A DNA stretch of 64,000 nucleotides from Talinum fruticosum (taxonomy: Eukaryota > Streptophyta > Magnoliopsida > Caryophyllales > Talinaceae), in assembly GCA_021018815.1 (NCBI GenBank), contig JAITYX010000003.1:5504501-5568500 (forward strand), given 5' to 3'. Numbering within the stretch: position 1 is the stretch's first letter; the number at the start of each line of letters is the position of its first letter. Below are positions 33,809 through 44,220 of the stretch, one piece after another. Both the position numbers and the translations under genes were made by a program. The notes beneath the pieces were generated by a model. That model was not told the DNA's origin and made no database searches. It was given only the letters and a program-made list of their open reading frames with translations.

Positions 33809-34793
33809 GATATGGTAGCTTAATGCACAAATTAGAAGTAATGAAATCAAGCTTGAACGACCACAAATATAAGTCATAAAATCATGTTAGAAATAGATCC
33901 TAATTAACTAAAGGCATAGGATAAAGTTATTTCTAAATCAACTTAATCAAGGAATATAAGTCCTAAACAAGTTCTTATAGTATTAACTCTCATTTAAGGC
34001 CATCGGTTGACATACGTTCAAGGGTCCTGCTCAAGATCGCTAGGAAAGGAATCAAGTTCAAATAAATCAACCAATTTCGGTTCATCGAGTACGTTCGGTG
34101 ATCGTGCCCTTCAATGTTTTATTTACAAATCAAGGCCGGATATGGCCGACATCAACAACAATAAGGAATCATTTGCAAACAATATTTGCCATATAAAAGT
34201 GGGCCCGCCCATCATTATTTCACCATTGTTCAAAGTCGGCACACCATAACTACGCCATACCAACTGGACTTCCCGATCGGTCCGGGTTTGTACACATTTA
34301 GGGAAACCCGATGATCGCAAGGGTCACCACACAGATAATTAATTAGCATCGGTTTTACATTATTCACTCCCCTCATTTACAAATGAATTGAAATGCATGC
34401 GCTCAACTCAACTATTTCATAACCTTTATTTTACAACATGATAACGGACGTATTGAGCTTCGGCTCACATTTCGAAAATGTTTTCTTGTTTTGTTTTAGG
34501 TAAAGATGTTGGAGGTATGAAGCAAAGGCCTGTCCAGGACTTAGAGGCTCGGAGTGGCAAGTTGGGGTATTAGTGGTCAAGTGTCATTGATTTCGTATCA
34601 TGATTAACATGTATTTGTTACATAAGTTATAATTTCCTAACAAGGTATAACCTTGGGTAAAATACCTAAGAGCCTTACCCTTTCCTCTCGGTAAGGGCGG
34701 CGGTAATGTCCCCGACCTTCTTTCCGTTGCGCTAATCATCGGCTAGCGGTTTATTTAGACTAAAACCGGTGATTAAGGGTTTGGAGCGTTACA
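33420..34793. repeat. Direct repeat pair 33420-33808 / 34403-34793
   Basis: Both start with CAACTATTTCATAACC and end with TTTGGAGCGTTAC, and both include GCTTCGGCTCACATTT. They are separated by about 590 bp without a recognised gene (33809-34402). Confidence 0.85.
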
Positions 34794-34798
34794 ATTTG

Positions 34799-35930
34799 TC
34801 TCCTCAAGGTCCGAATTGTCGAGTCTAACTCGGATCCAGCTTCCGAGTTTGTCAATGCCATCGGACACTTTGAGTCATTAGACTCTTTATCTTCTTCGGA
34901 TGAGTCTTCATCACTCCATGTGGCCATCATAGCCTTCTTCTTCTTTCTGTCCCTCTTTCTCTTTGGACAGTCTTTGACTATATGATCTTTGCTGCCATAT
35001 TCAAAACAGCCGAGTTCTTAGTTAAAGATAACTTTGAAGGGGAGGAATGTTTACCTTTTCTATCCTTCTTATCTTTCTTGTAGAAATCTTCCCTTGGCCT
35101 CTTCTCCCATTTCTTGTGCTTCATCATTCTTTTGAAGCCTCGAGCAATGAGTTCCATGGGATCTTCCTCTAAATTTGAGGAACTTAGATTTTCTCCTCGG
35201 CTTTCGAGGATTTCAGCGCAATGTTCTTTTTGGTGCTGACCTCGGCATCCTCTTCTTCCGGATGGATTTCATGTGTAAGTAGCTTCCCAATTAGTTTGTC
35301 CGGCTTTAGTTGAGAGAGGTTCGAGCTTCCTCAATGGTTGTCACCTTAGGACCCCATCTTCTCTTGGGTAGACTTCTAAGAATTTTTTGCACATTTCTTC
35401 ATAGGAAATTTTTCTACCCGAGAGATTTGAGATTGTTTGTAATCTTAGTGAAGCGTATAAACATCCGAGTGATGTTTTCTTCGGCTCCATCTTGAACAGC
35501 TCATATTTGTGAAGATATTGACTTATCTTTGCTTATCTCACTTGGCTTGTTCCTTCATATGTGTTGACAAGAGTGTCCCACACATCTTTAGTCGTGTCAC
35601 AAGTCGACACTTTGTTGTATTATTCTGAGCTGATGGTGCACATTAGAATGTTCATTACCTTATAGTTATTTCGAACATTTCGACTCTTCATTGGTATACT
35701 CAAACTTTGCTTTAGGTACAGGTCATGTATCTTCCATCTTCATTGGAACGTAATTACGTTCTTGTATGATGGTCAAGACATCTTCATCGTTGTCCAGCAG
35801 AGAGCATTCCATTAGCTTCTTCCGAGTGCACGAAATTTCATCCTTTCAGCTTAGGTGGTCTACTTGGAAGATCTTCCTTCATCGAACTCTCCGTTGTTCC
35901 GAGCCATCCGATATTTAGACCTTTAGGTTG
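34799..35930 (-). pseudogene. C1 gag 5' part
   Basis: The minus-strand sequence mirrors C2 gag: a serine/aspartate-rich stretch (about 34870), a zinc-knuckle region near 35000 and a lysine-rich RDRK segment near 35060. Nearer the start it encodes the copia gag core, and the gene starts close to 35900 at a MARN-like beginning by comparison with C2. Frameshifts are dense, and no frame exceeds 61 codons in either direction. Confidence 0.65.
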
Positions 35931-35951
35931 TTAAACCCTTTCTGAAAGGTT

Positions 35952-35966
35952 AGGCTTTGATACCAA
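35952..35966 (-). other. C1 primer-binding site (initiator tRNA-Met type)
   Basis: The minus strand reads TTGGTATCAAAGCCT directly after the LTR end CCTTCAA. It is close to the copia standard TGGTATCAGAGCC. Confidence 0.85.
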
Positions 35967-35967
35967 T

Positions 35968-37234
35968 TGAAGGTTTGCTCTTACAGAGTCTTAGTCACCC
36001 TAGAGGGGGTGAATAGGGTGATGAGGGAATTTTAACAAACATAGAAGATTTAAGCTTGAAATGAATAAACGATAGAATCCGAGTCTAGATTGGACTCGGA
36101 AAAGTGTAAACTCGGAGATACATGGAAACCCTCCTGGGGTAGAAAATCACGGACAATGCTAGTCCAAGCACCAAGTCAAATCCACTATTTTGAATCCACA
36201 AAATACAGTAGACCGACTCAACTAGATTTGCTCCTTTAAATAATTCCTTACAAAGTTTTCCTAGACTCGAAATTCCCTTATCCGATCTACTACTTCCTAA
36301 CCGAGGTAACCTTTACAGCTAGGGACAACCGAGCTGAGTTAACCCTTACAGCTCAGTCAAGGGACCTTACTTAGAAAGTAAGAAAGAGTATGTAACTGAT
36401 TACAAGACTTTATAACTTAGAAAGTATGAATTATAGGTTGGGAGTTGTAAATAGAAGATTGAGTATAAATACAATGATCTTTTGCTTAAGTAATGTGTAT
36501 CAACAATAATTCCAGCAATCTTCAAGTCTTGAGAGTTGGCTTCTTTTTATAGATGACCAAGCAGATTAGCCGTTGTGACTAATTTTTGAACGAAGTTCTT
36601 CTTGACCGTTGTAACGGTTCTTCCGAGTCACTCAAAAAAATCCGTTAGGATATGAACGTTGTGCAACGGCTCTTGGCTCATAAAGGTGCTCCGAGTTAGC
36701 TGGTAATGTCCGAAAAGTAAGGTGGAAGCCACCGTTGAGCTTAGCGTTGAATTTTTCCAGTTTTGGAAACATACAACCACGACACGACGTTTGGGCGTTG
36801 TTCGGAAATAGAAAAGCCTTGTCTGCAGATGATCAACAACATGAAGCCGGTTACTTTTGTAATTCAAAAATCGGATAACCTCATTTGGATAACCTACAAA
36901 AGTAAATAATTTTGGTTCTCAAAGTATAAAATACTTTGGTCCAAGATTAGGGACAAATAATAATTTAATTAAGATACTTAGATGCATAATTATCTCGGGC
37001 CTAGAAGAGTGGAATTTTACGAGTGTAACATTCATTATACTCAAGTTCCATCGAGTCGATCCTAAGAAAGATCAAGTTATAAGGGTGAAAATATCGGAGT
37101 ATAAGCACTTGATCCGGACAAATAACTCTCAAACAAATACACCAACTTAGAAATAGGAATTAACATTGTAATTCACTTTGCTTTAAAATATGCAATCGAA
37201 CTCGGATCGAAGTGTTAGAGAGATTATTTGAACA
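35968..37234 (-). repeat. C1 5' LTR
   Basis: It starts TGAAGGTTTGCTC (plus strand) and shares much of the C2 LTR, including CCAAAGTATTTTATACTTTGAGAAC (split across 36910-36940). The TATA region is TCTTTTTATAGATG near 36543. The outer end is uncertain because its homology with C2 fades by about 37230, and MULE coding sequence begins near 37280. Confidence 0.75.
36543..36669 (-). promoter_or_regulatory. C1 LTR promoter: TATA plus five AACGG cores
   Basis: CCGTT/AACGG cores are at 36570-36574, 36606-36610, 36613-36617, 36642-36646 and 36665-36669, upstream (minus strand) of a TATA-like box at about 36543-36552. AACGG is the core of plant MSA/MYB3R sites. Whether these bind MYB is inference. Confidence 0.5.
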
Positions 37235-37269
37235 TGCGATAATTTATATATTAGTGTTTTGTGTTTTAA

Positions 37270-38580
37270 TATATTACTTATGGCTATTTTTCAGTTAATC
37301 CTCAATGTTATGTCAACTATCTTCCCTAACTCTAAGCACAAACATTGTGCAAGACATGTATATATAAACTAGTACAAAAATCATAGGGGTGAGGAACTAA
37401 AGGTTTATTGGAATGCAGCAAAAGCTTGTGACATGATCGACTTCAAAGAAGCTTTAGAGGCCCTCAAACTAGCTTCTCCTATGGCAACAGAGGATTTTTA
37501 ATTCCAAAATCAAGATTATTTTGTAAGGTTTCATGAGAACTGATTTAAAATATTATGTTGTTATCAACAACATGGTTAAGACTTTCAATGCATACATTAT
37601 CCAAGCTAGGAATAAGCATTTGATACATATGTTACAAGACACTAGCTTTGATGGAAAGAATGGTTGTTAAAAAGCCATGATGGAGAGAACTGAGGATAAC
37701 ATCTATCCTAGGATTAGAATTAAACTAGAAAAGGAAAAAGATGAAGCCAAAAGTTATATTCTAATTCCTAGCAGGAACAAGGTTTTCCAAGTCTCCCATA
37801 TGCTAGACAATCTCCATGTTGACTTCATTACTACCACATATACTTGTAGAAAAGGGGACCTGTCTTTAATTCCTTGTAGCCATTCCATTGCTTATACAAC
37901 ATGGCTCAATCAAGGTGCAGAGCATTATATGCATGCCCACATCAAGAAACCCAAATACATAGCAGCTTATTATATAGGTGTAATCAGCCCTTGTGCTACG
38001 AGAAAGACATTGGCCTAAAAGGAAGTTCCACTTGATCCACCACCAATGAAAATAGGGCCTCACAGACTAAAAAGAAATAGAAGGAAAGATCCACACGAAG
38101 ATCCAAAGAGAAACCACAAGTAACTAGCATGGGAGACAGATGGTGAGCATTATATGCTATTCAGTTGGTCATAACAAAAGAGGTTGCCCTAATAAAGATA
38201 GCACACCGATAATTTACCTCCACCTCCACAGAGAAGGCCAAGGGCTATACCAAGAAAGCACAACAAAGAGTACCCTATGACTAAAGAAAGGACTACTATT
38301 ACCTAGTCGGACAGAGGTACGGCAAGAAGAGGTAGTGAAAGGGGAATTGGTAGAGGGATGGAAGAACAAGATGCCGATAGTGTGAGATTAGACATATCAC
38401 ACTCTATACAAGACCTAGGGAAACCACTAGTATTCAGCCAAGCATCAATATCTACCACCACATCTCATGTCACATACAAGAACATTCGAGTGAAGCATGG
38501 AGGCTTAGACAATCCTTTTAGGGAGACCGAATTTGGGACAGATCTCAAAGGATTCCTACATATCTGCTATAGATGAAATC
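37270..38580 (+). pseudogene. MULE (MuDR-type) transposase, C-terminal half
   Basis: After a probable intron acceptor (TTTTTCAG at 37287-37294) the plus-strand frames give IFPNSKHKHCARHVYINWYK, WNAAKACDMIDFKEALEALK and SPMATED. The longest clean frame (37677-38018) has MMERTEDNIYPRIRIKLEKE followed by a SWIM-type zinc finger, TYTCRKGDLSLIPCSHSIAY. The usual first cysteine of the C-x-C pair is replaced by Y here. PPPMKIG-like and RRKDPHEDPK-like stretches follow, then a glycine/arginine-rich end and KNIRVKHGGLDNPFRETEFG (38358-38576). Numerous stops disable it. The catalytic N-terminal part is absent. Copia C1 abuts it on the left and LARD2 on the right. Confidence 0.8.
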
Positions 38581-38589
38581 TAGCCTTAA

Positions 38590-39290
38590 TAGTTGAAAAT
38601 ACAATTTTTTTTTGGTGTTTTTTAGAAAAAGGAAATGGAATTAGACCTAGTATGAATCTAAAAAAGGAAAATTCACATTTCATGATCATCTTTGATGAGT
38701 GATGGGTTTATTGGATGTTGAAGTATAGTACTTCACAAAAGGAACTGTCGGAACTTATACATGTTCTCTAATCGGTCATGGGTTTTTATGGCGGTGGATG
38801 CTTGCTCCTCTTCTATAAGCATACCAACAGCTCGTACTTGTTTTGAAGCCCATGAAAGGAAAGAAACTCAAGTGCTCCTAATATAAAGGTTTTAGGTTTT
38901 TGAGGACAAGTCTCATCCGAACTTTTTCACCGAGTCGATCCACCATGCATTTAAGGGGCAATTCACCTTTTGGCATTAAAGTGAATCCCATGTAGGCCAA
39001 GTAGTAATTGATGAACATGGAGGATTCTCGCAAGCAACTTGTCTATTTGGTCTACTTGGGGGTCATAAGTGGTCCTTCCCCTTCGACTTCACGGTCAACC
39101 TTTTTTGTTTAGATTTTTGTTTTTCTTTAGTTTTTTTAGTATGTGGTTAAGGGTTTCAGAGATAGACTCAATTTGCTTGTTTTTGTGCCTTAATTTTTGC
39201 CTCCATTTCCTAAGTAAACTTATTGATCAAAGTTGCAACAAGGCTTTGTTGGGGTTTTCCGACCATTTGTGAAGGACAGTTAAACTTGGA
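38590..39290 (-). pseudogene. LARD2 gag fragment
   Basis: The minus-strand text from 39270 to about 38690 parallels LARD1 17400-18220 block by block: the coiled-coil stretch near 39180, the serine/acid-rich linker near 39080, then GGATTCACTTTAATGCCA (about 38985) and the segment ending CACTCATCAAAGATGATC near 38690. No long frame survives. Confidence 0.65.
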
Positions 39291-40632
39291 TGCTAAATGT
39301 ACTGGTGTTTAACATGCCTGTGTTAAACACATTGGGGTTGAACTCGACTCTTTGCCCAATCTCACTAGCCGGTTAGTGCCAGGATTCCGACGATACTCGG
39401 TTCTAGAAACTTCCCTATCCTGCTATCCACAAGAAGGGATACTTAGAACTAGCTCGAGGAAATAACTTTGAGTAGATAGGGCTTAAGTGCCAAACCCGAG
39501 GAAACCACTATTCCTTAGAAAGGAAGATAATATGCTACTTTTTTATGCACATTTAAATGTGGACCAACAAAATGCAAAAAGGATGAACCTTAAAGGGAAA
39601 AATGAATGCATGTTTTATTTTTTTAGCTATGTATATAAAATGTACCAACCTAAAAAAATGCTCCCTTTTTTGTAAAATGGAATCTCCTAAAAGAGAATGG
39701 ACTTTTATCTTTGTCTAATGCAAAAATAAATTAACCTAAAAGAGATGATGATGATTTTTTTGGCTACTGCAAAGACAAATGGACTCACCTAAGATGCGCT
39801 AATTTTTTTGGCTAATACAAAACAAAATAAATGGACTCACCTTAAAAAAAAAAAACTAAGATGATTATTTTGGGCTAATGTAGAAAGATGCAAGAAAAAT
39901 GAAATTGACCCAAACAACTTAAACAGGAAATGGGTCCCAACACCGGGACCTAACTTGAGGAGAAAACTAGGCAAGTCGGTGCTAGTATAGGTCCCGCCTA
40001 GATTTTTGTGCCTCTTTTTACTAAGATATTAGAGGAAGAATTGATCAACCCCTAAAAAGAAAACTTTTTGACTCCAAAATGCAAATATGGACTAACCTGA
40101 GGGGAAGAAAGGAAAATTAAAAATTAGCTAAAATGTACAAAAGGAACGACTCAAGCTTTTATGATTTTTTTGTTTTACACCAATTTAAGACTTGTTAGGT
40201 AGATTGAACTTAGCTAAACTTCTCTAAAGGCTCAAGGAAAATTATTAAATAAAAAAGCAATCACACATTCAAGCATGCAAATAAAAGTTCTAACCTAAAG
40301 CACGAAGGTTTTATGTTCACAAGGAAAAAGGTTTATACTCTTGAAATTTCGTCCCCGATTATTGGTATAGCGATACTTGAATAATCGGTATTTCTCAATC
40401 AAGAATCGAAAGAGCTTTCTATGAGTGAGAAAGTAATTACACCTCAATATTAAGTCGAGTAGATTAACCAAGATAATGAATCGACTTCCTTGAAAAAGGT
40501 ACCTAAAGGTTGAATCCTACGGTTCGAACATCTATGCTCAAAGTTGCCTTTAAATAAATACAAAAATGCCTAATTTAAAGGCGATAAAAAATCACAAAAC
40601 TAACTTTTGAATCTCACCCTTTTAATATGTGT
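39291..40632. other. LARD2 leader with decayed tandem repeats
   Basis: The units GGCTAATGCAAAA...GGACTCACCTAA recur at about 39660-39920 as in the LARD1 leader. No gene is visible. A 62-codon plus-strand frame (39487-39675) lies in the repeats. Confidence 0.6.
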
Positions 40633-40651
40633 CCCTAGTGGAGTCATCACT
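40633..40651 (-). other. LARD2 primer-binding site region
   Basis: The minus strand reads TGATGACTCCACTAGGG next to the LTR end, at the same position as in LARD1. Confidence 0.5.
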
Positions 40652-40730
40652 ATATGAGCCATAACACACTCGAGTTTCCCAGTAAATGTCGGCTTCACAC
40701 GAAGTGTGCTTATTAAGGAGAATAATAAGG
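40652..40730 (-). repeat. LARD2 LTR, inner piece
   Basis: This is the short LTR stub between the PBS and the C2 insertion. The rest is at 51592-53008. Confidence 0.6.
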
Positions 40731-42307
40731 TGAAGACTCGGACATTTCTCAACGCACTTTTGAGTTGCACTAAACGAGTCGGTATAACAATCCCATGCTT
40801 TTAGAGTTTTGATTCCAAGGCATTCTCGGTTTCATAGAAACCTCCTTTTAGTAAAATAGTATCTTTCTGAGTGATACGATTTCACTTATTACATTTATTG
40901 CTTATCTGTTTGAGACTCGGAAAAGTGGTTCTTTGTTCCGAGTCCATCTTCACTCGCATTTATCACAGTTTAAATAGACTAGTGTTTCGTCTTTCTCTCA
41001 CTCGGAATCTTACTTCCGATCATAAGCTCTATTCTCGTTAGAGTCAATATCTTTAGTCTGTTTCACACTTAGTCTATATCAAGTTATCTCACTCGATATT
41101 CTTTATGGAACTTGTTCTATCGCTTAGACTAAGTTAGATGGAATTCCGAGTATCATGGATATTGGACTCGTAAAATTCCATTTCATTTCCGACTCGAATA
41201 ATCGATTGCTTAATTATCATAATTATTTTATTATCTCGTGTCTAACTTTTGACCAAAGTATTTTATACTTTGAGAACCAGAATTGATTTACTTTTGTAGG
41301 TTATTTATTCGAGGATGCACCTTTTTCAAACCACAAAAGTAGCCGGCTTCGAACGTCAAATCACCAGCGAGACATGGCTTTTCACCTTCCCCGCTTCGGT
41401 CCCGGAAGATTGTGTCGAAGTTGTCTGCTTTCCAAATCTGGAAAACCGAAACGCTAAGCTTAACGGTGGTTTCCACCTTATCTTTCAAGACACTACTAAT
41501 GGTTTTGGGACTTCCAAGAGAGACAAACCGTTGTCCAACGTTCACATTGTAATGGATACTTTCCGAGTGACTCGAAAGCTTTTATCAACGGTCACGGAAG
41601 ACTCTCGGTCAGCGAGATGAAGATAACGGCTACTCGCCTGGTTACCTATAAATTGAAGCCACCTCACAAGACCCGAGGATTGCCGAATCTATTGTTAATA
41701 CACATACTTGAGAAAAGTCATTGTATTTACTTTCAATCTTCTACTTACAACTCCCACTCGTAATTCATTACTTTCCGAGTTGTAAGGTCTTGTACTCGAT
41801 TACAAACTCTTTCTTACATTCTTTGTAAGGTCCCTTGACTAAGCCGTAAGGGTTAACTCAGCTTAGTTGTCCCTAGCTGTAAGGGTTATCTCAGCTAGGA
41901 AGTACTAGATCGGATAAGGGAATTTCCGAGTCTAGGAAAACTTGTATAGAGTTGTCTAAGGGAGCAACTTGGGTTCGGTCAGTTCACGGTATTTTGTGGA
42001 CTCAAAATAGTGGATTTGACTTCGTGTTTGGATTGACACGGTCCATGGTTTTCTCGCACCAGGAGGGTTTCCACGTAAAATCTAAGTGTTATCTTTCCGA
42101 GTTCATTCTAGACTCGGACATGTCCTTACTCGCTCTTATTCTTTCCGATTGATTGCTTTCCGAGTCCAATCTTTTCGACCCAGTTATTAGACTCAGAATC
42201 TATCTTCCTTTCTACTTCGTGCAAAAGAGTGTGATTCCGCAGAGAATTTCCTATCACCCTATTCACCCCCTCTAGGGTGACTCGGACTCTCCGCGAGCAA
42301 ACCTTCA
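40731..42307 (+). repeat. C2 5' LTR
   Basis: TATA-like CCTATAAATT at 41645-41654. AACGG/CCGTT cores at 41462-41466, 41528-41532, 41587-41591 and 41625-41629 precede it. The 3' LTR copy is at 50021-51591. Confidence 0.92.
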
Positions 42308-42308
42308 A

Positions 42309-42321
42309 TTGGTATCGAGCC
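42309..42321 (+). other. C2 primer-binding site (initiator tRNA-Met)
   Basis: TTGGTATCGAGCC follows the LTR by one base. The copia standard is TTGGTATCAGAGCC. Confidence 0.85.
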
Positions 42322-42366
42322 TAGCCTTTCGGAAAGGATCTAACAATCCAAAGGTTTAAAGATCAA

Positions 42367-43725
42367 ATGGCTCGTAACACCGGAGAGTTCGACGAAGGAA
42401 GATCTTCCAACAGGCCTCCAAAATTCAAAGGTTCAAACTTTAGGCACTCGGAAGAAGCTTATGGAATGTTTCCTCATGGATCATGATGAAGAGGTATGGG
42501 AAATCATACAACAAGGAAACTACATTCCAACAAAGACAGATGAATTCAGAATTCTTCCCAAGACAAAGGCCGAGTTCACACCAGCAGGCAGAGAAGTTCG
42601 GAAAGAATTTCAAAGCCATGAACATCCTTATGTGCGCCATAAGCTCGAAGAATACAACCGAGTGTCCGCTCGTGATTCAACAAAAGAAGTGTGGGACACC
42701 CTTGTCAACACTTATGAAGGCACAAGCCAGGTCGACAAGCAAAGATAAGTCAATATCTTCACAAATATGAGCTTTTTAAGATGGAGCCGAGAGGAGAACA
42801 TCACTCGGATGTTCATTCGGTTTATCGAGATTACAAACAATCTCAAATCACCGGGAAAGAAGATCTCCCACGAAGAAATGTGCCGGAAAATTCTCGAAGC
42901 CTACCCAAGAAAAGATGGGGTCCCAAAGTGACCGCCATAGAGGAAGCTCGTAACCTCTCACTCTTAAAGCCGACGAGCTCATTGGAAAGCTTCTAACACA
43001 TGAAATCCATCTAGAGGAGGAGGATGCCGAGGGTAGTACCAAAAGGAACATTGCACTTAAAGCCTCGGAATCCAAGGAAGCAAATCCGAGCTCTTCCGAC
43101 TCGGAAGACGATCCCATGGCACTCGTTGCAAGAGGCTTCAAGAGAATGATGAAGCACAAAAGATGGGACAAAAGGCCAAAAGAAGAATTCTACAAGAAAG
43201 ATAAGAGAGATAGAAAAGGTAAGTTTTCTTCTCCTTCAAAGTTATCCTTATCTAAGAATTCTGGATGTTTTGAATGTGGCAAGCAAAGACCATATAGTCA
43301 AGGACTCGTCCAAAATGGAAAAGGGACAGGAAGAAGAAAAAGGCCACGATGACAACATGGAGCGATGAGGACTCATCGAAGATGACGAGGACTCGGATGA
43401 CTCAAAGTGTCCGATGGCAATCTCGACTCGAAGCCGAAAGAGAGTCGGACTCGGACTCGAACAATGAGGAAACCGATCCTCAAGAGGTAATAAATTACTT
43501 CCTCAAATTCTCCAAAGTTGATTTAGCTAAATACATTTTTACTTTGGAAGAAAAGTCCAATTCTAATTCTTCTCATTTCCAAAACCAACTTGAGTCAATC
43601 TCATTTGAGAGCAATTCTTTGAAAAATGAATTGGAAAAATTGAGACTCACACTCGGAGAACTCAAGACTAGTGCTCAAGCTAATGAGACCGAGTCCGAGT
43701 TACTCAGAAAGAAAATGAGCAACTA
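42367..43725 (+). pseudogene. C2 gag
   Basis: The start is MARNTGEFDEGRSSNRPPKF at 42367, but that frame meets a stop within 40 codons. A shifted frame (42461-42748) gives MDHDEEVWEIIQQGNYIPTK and KEVWDTLVNTYEGTSQV, the UBN2-type gag core of copia elements. SRSLPKKRWGPKVTAIEEAR, EIHLEEEDAEGSTK-like and MALVARGFKRMMKHKRWDKR follow. The zinc knuckle starts CFECGKQ (43264) but is frameshifted, and its last cysteine reads as serine (VKDSSK). A coiled coil, LAKYIFTLEEKSNSNSSHFQ, lies near 43520-43600. The role is RNA packaging in the cytoplasmic particle. Confidence 0.85.
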
Positions 43726-44220
43726 AAACGTAAGCTCACTAAGTCTCAAGATCTTATTTCAAAATTTACTCAAGGTCGAAAAACCTTGACATGCTCTTAG
43801 GATCACAATGTGTCTCATTTCGAAAAGAAGATCTTGGTTTCAACGGAGAAGAGGAATTAAATTCCTACTCGTAACCGTTTAAAAATGACTCTGAACTGTG
43901 AAGTTCAGGAAAGTTGAGCATGGTCCCATTCACCGAAATGAAAGAAGGACTAAGCCCAGATCTGTTTACAAAAAGAAACCATACTCTCCTGTTTCAAAAG
44001 GAAAGGTTTTCAAAAAGAAAGAGACACAGACTCGCTTCTCGAGAGGAAGACTCGAGAATCGGACAAAACCCAAAGTCATTCAAATCTGGGTTCCAAAACA
44101 CCTTCTTCCTCGTAAAAGAACCACAAGAAAGAATGTTACTGGGTTCGTTAGAGGAAGTGAGAAGGGTTAGATTCTCTTTGTTTTGCAGGTCACTCGGAAG
44201 AGATCAAAAGGACACCGGTG
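43726..44220 (+). pseudogene. C2 gag-pol linker
   Basis: This is basic, lysine- and arginine-rich sequence (KKKPYSPVSKGKVFKKKETQ, about 43960) read in two overlapping frames. It joins the gag coiled coil to the protease. No domain is recognised. Confidence 0.6.

Larger units (their letters stand above)
33162..34793 (-). mobile_element. Rearranged LTR-like element, TGTAACGC...GCGTTACA, nested in C1 gag
   Basis: It is bounded by TGTAACGC and GCGTTACA with a 5-bp ATTTG duplication, so an integrase inserted it. The first 255 bp (33162-33416) are an inverted copy of 33555-33808, and the stretch 33420-33808 recurs directly at about 34403-34793. On the minus strand it therefore begins with an LTR-like 5' segment, runs through about 590 bp of unique sequence, repeats the 5' segment, and closes with an inverted copy of it. 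Motifs such as CGCATGCATTTCAATTCATT (near 34390, minus strand) are shared with the solo LTR at 6636-9334 (about 7170), so the two are related. No coding capacity is seen. Confidence 0.8.
26007..37234 (-). mobile_element. Copia element C1 (SIRE/Maximus-like), with nested insertion
   Basis: The left LTR begins TGAAGGTTTGCTC (26007) and the right LTR has the same start at 35968. Between them, on the minus strand, come gag, protease, integrase, reverse transcriptase, RNase H and then an extra ORF in the env position, the order of SIRE/Maximus Ty1/copia elements. A tRNA-Met-type primer site abuts the right LTR. The left (3') LTR is truncated: at about 26856 it passes directly into 3' untranslated sequence. 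The outer end of the right LTR, near 37234, is not sharply defined. A related full copy (C2) lies at 40731-51591. All frames are broken. Confidence 0.85.
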
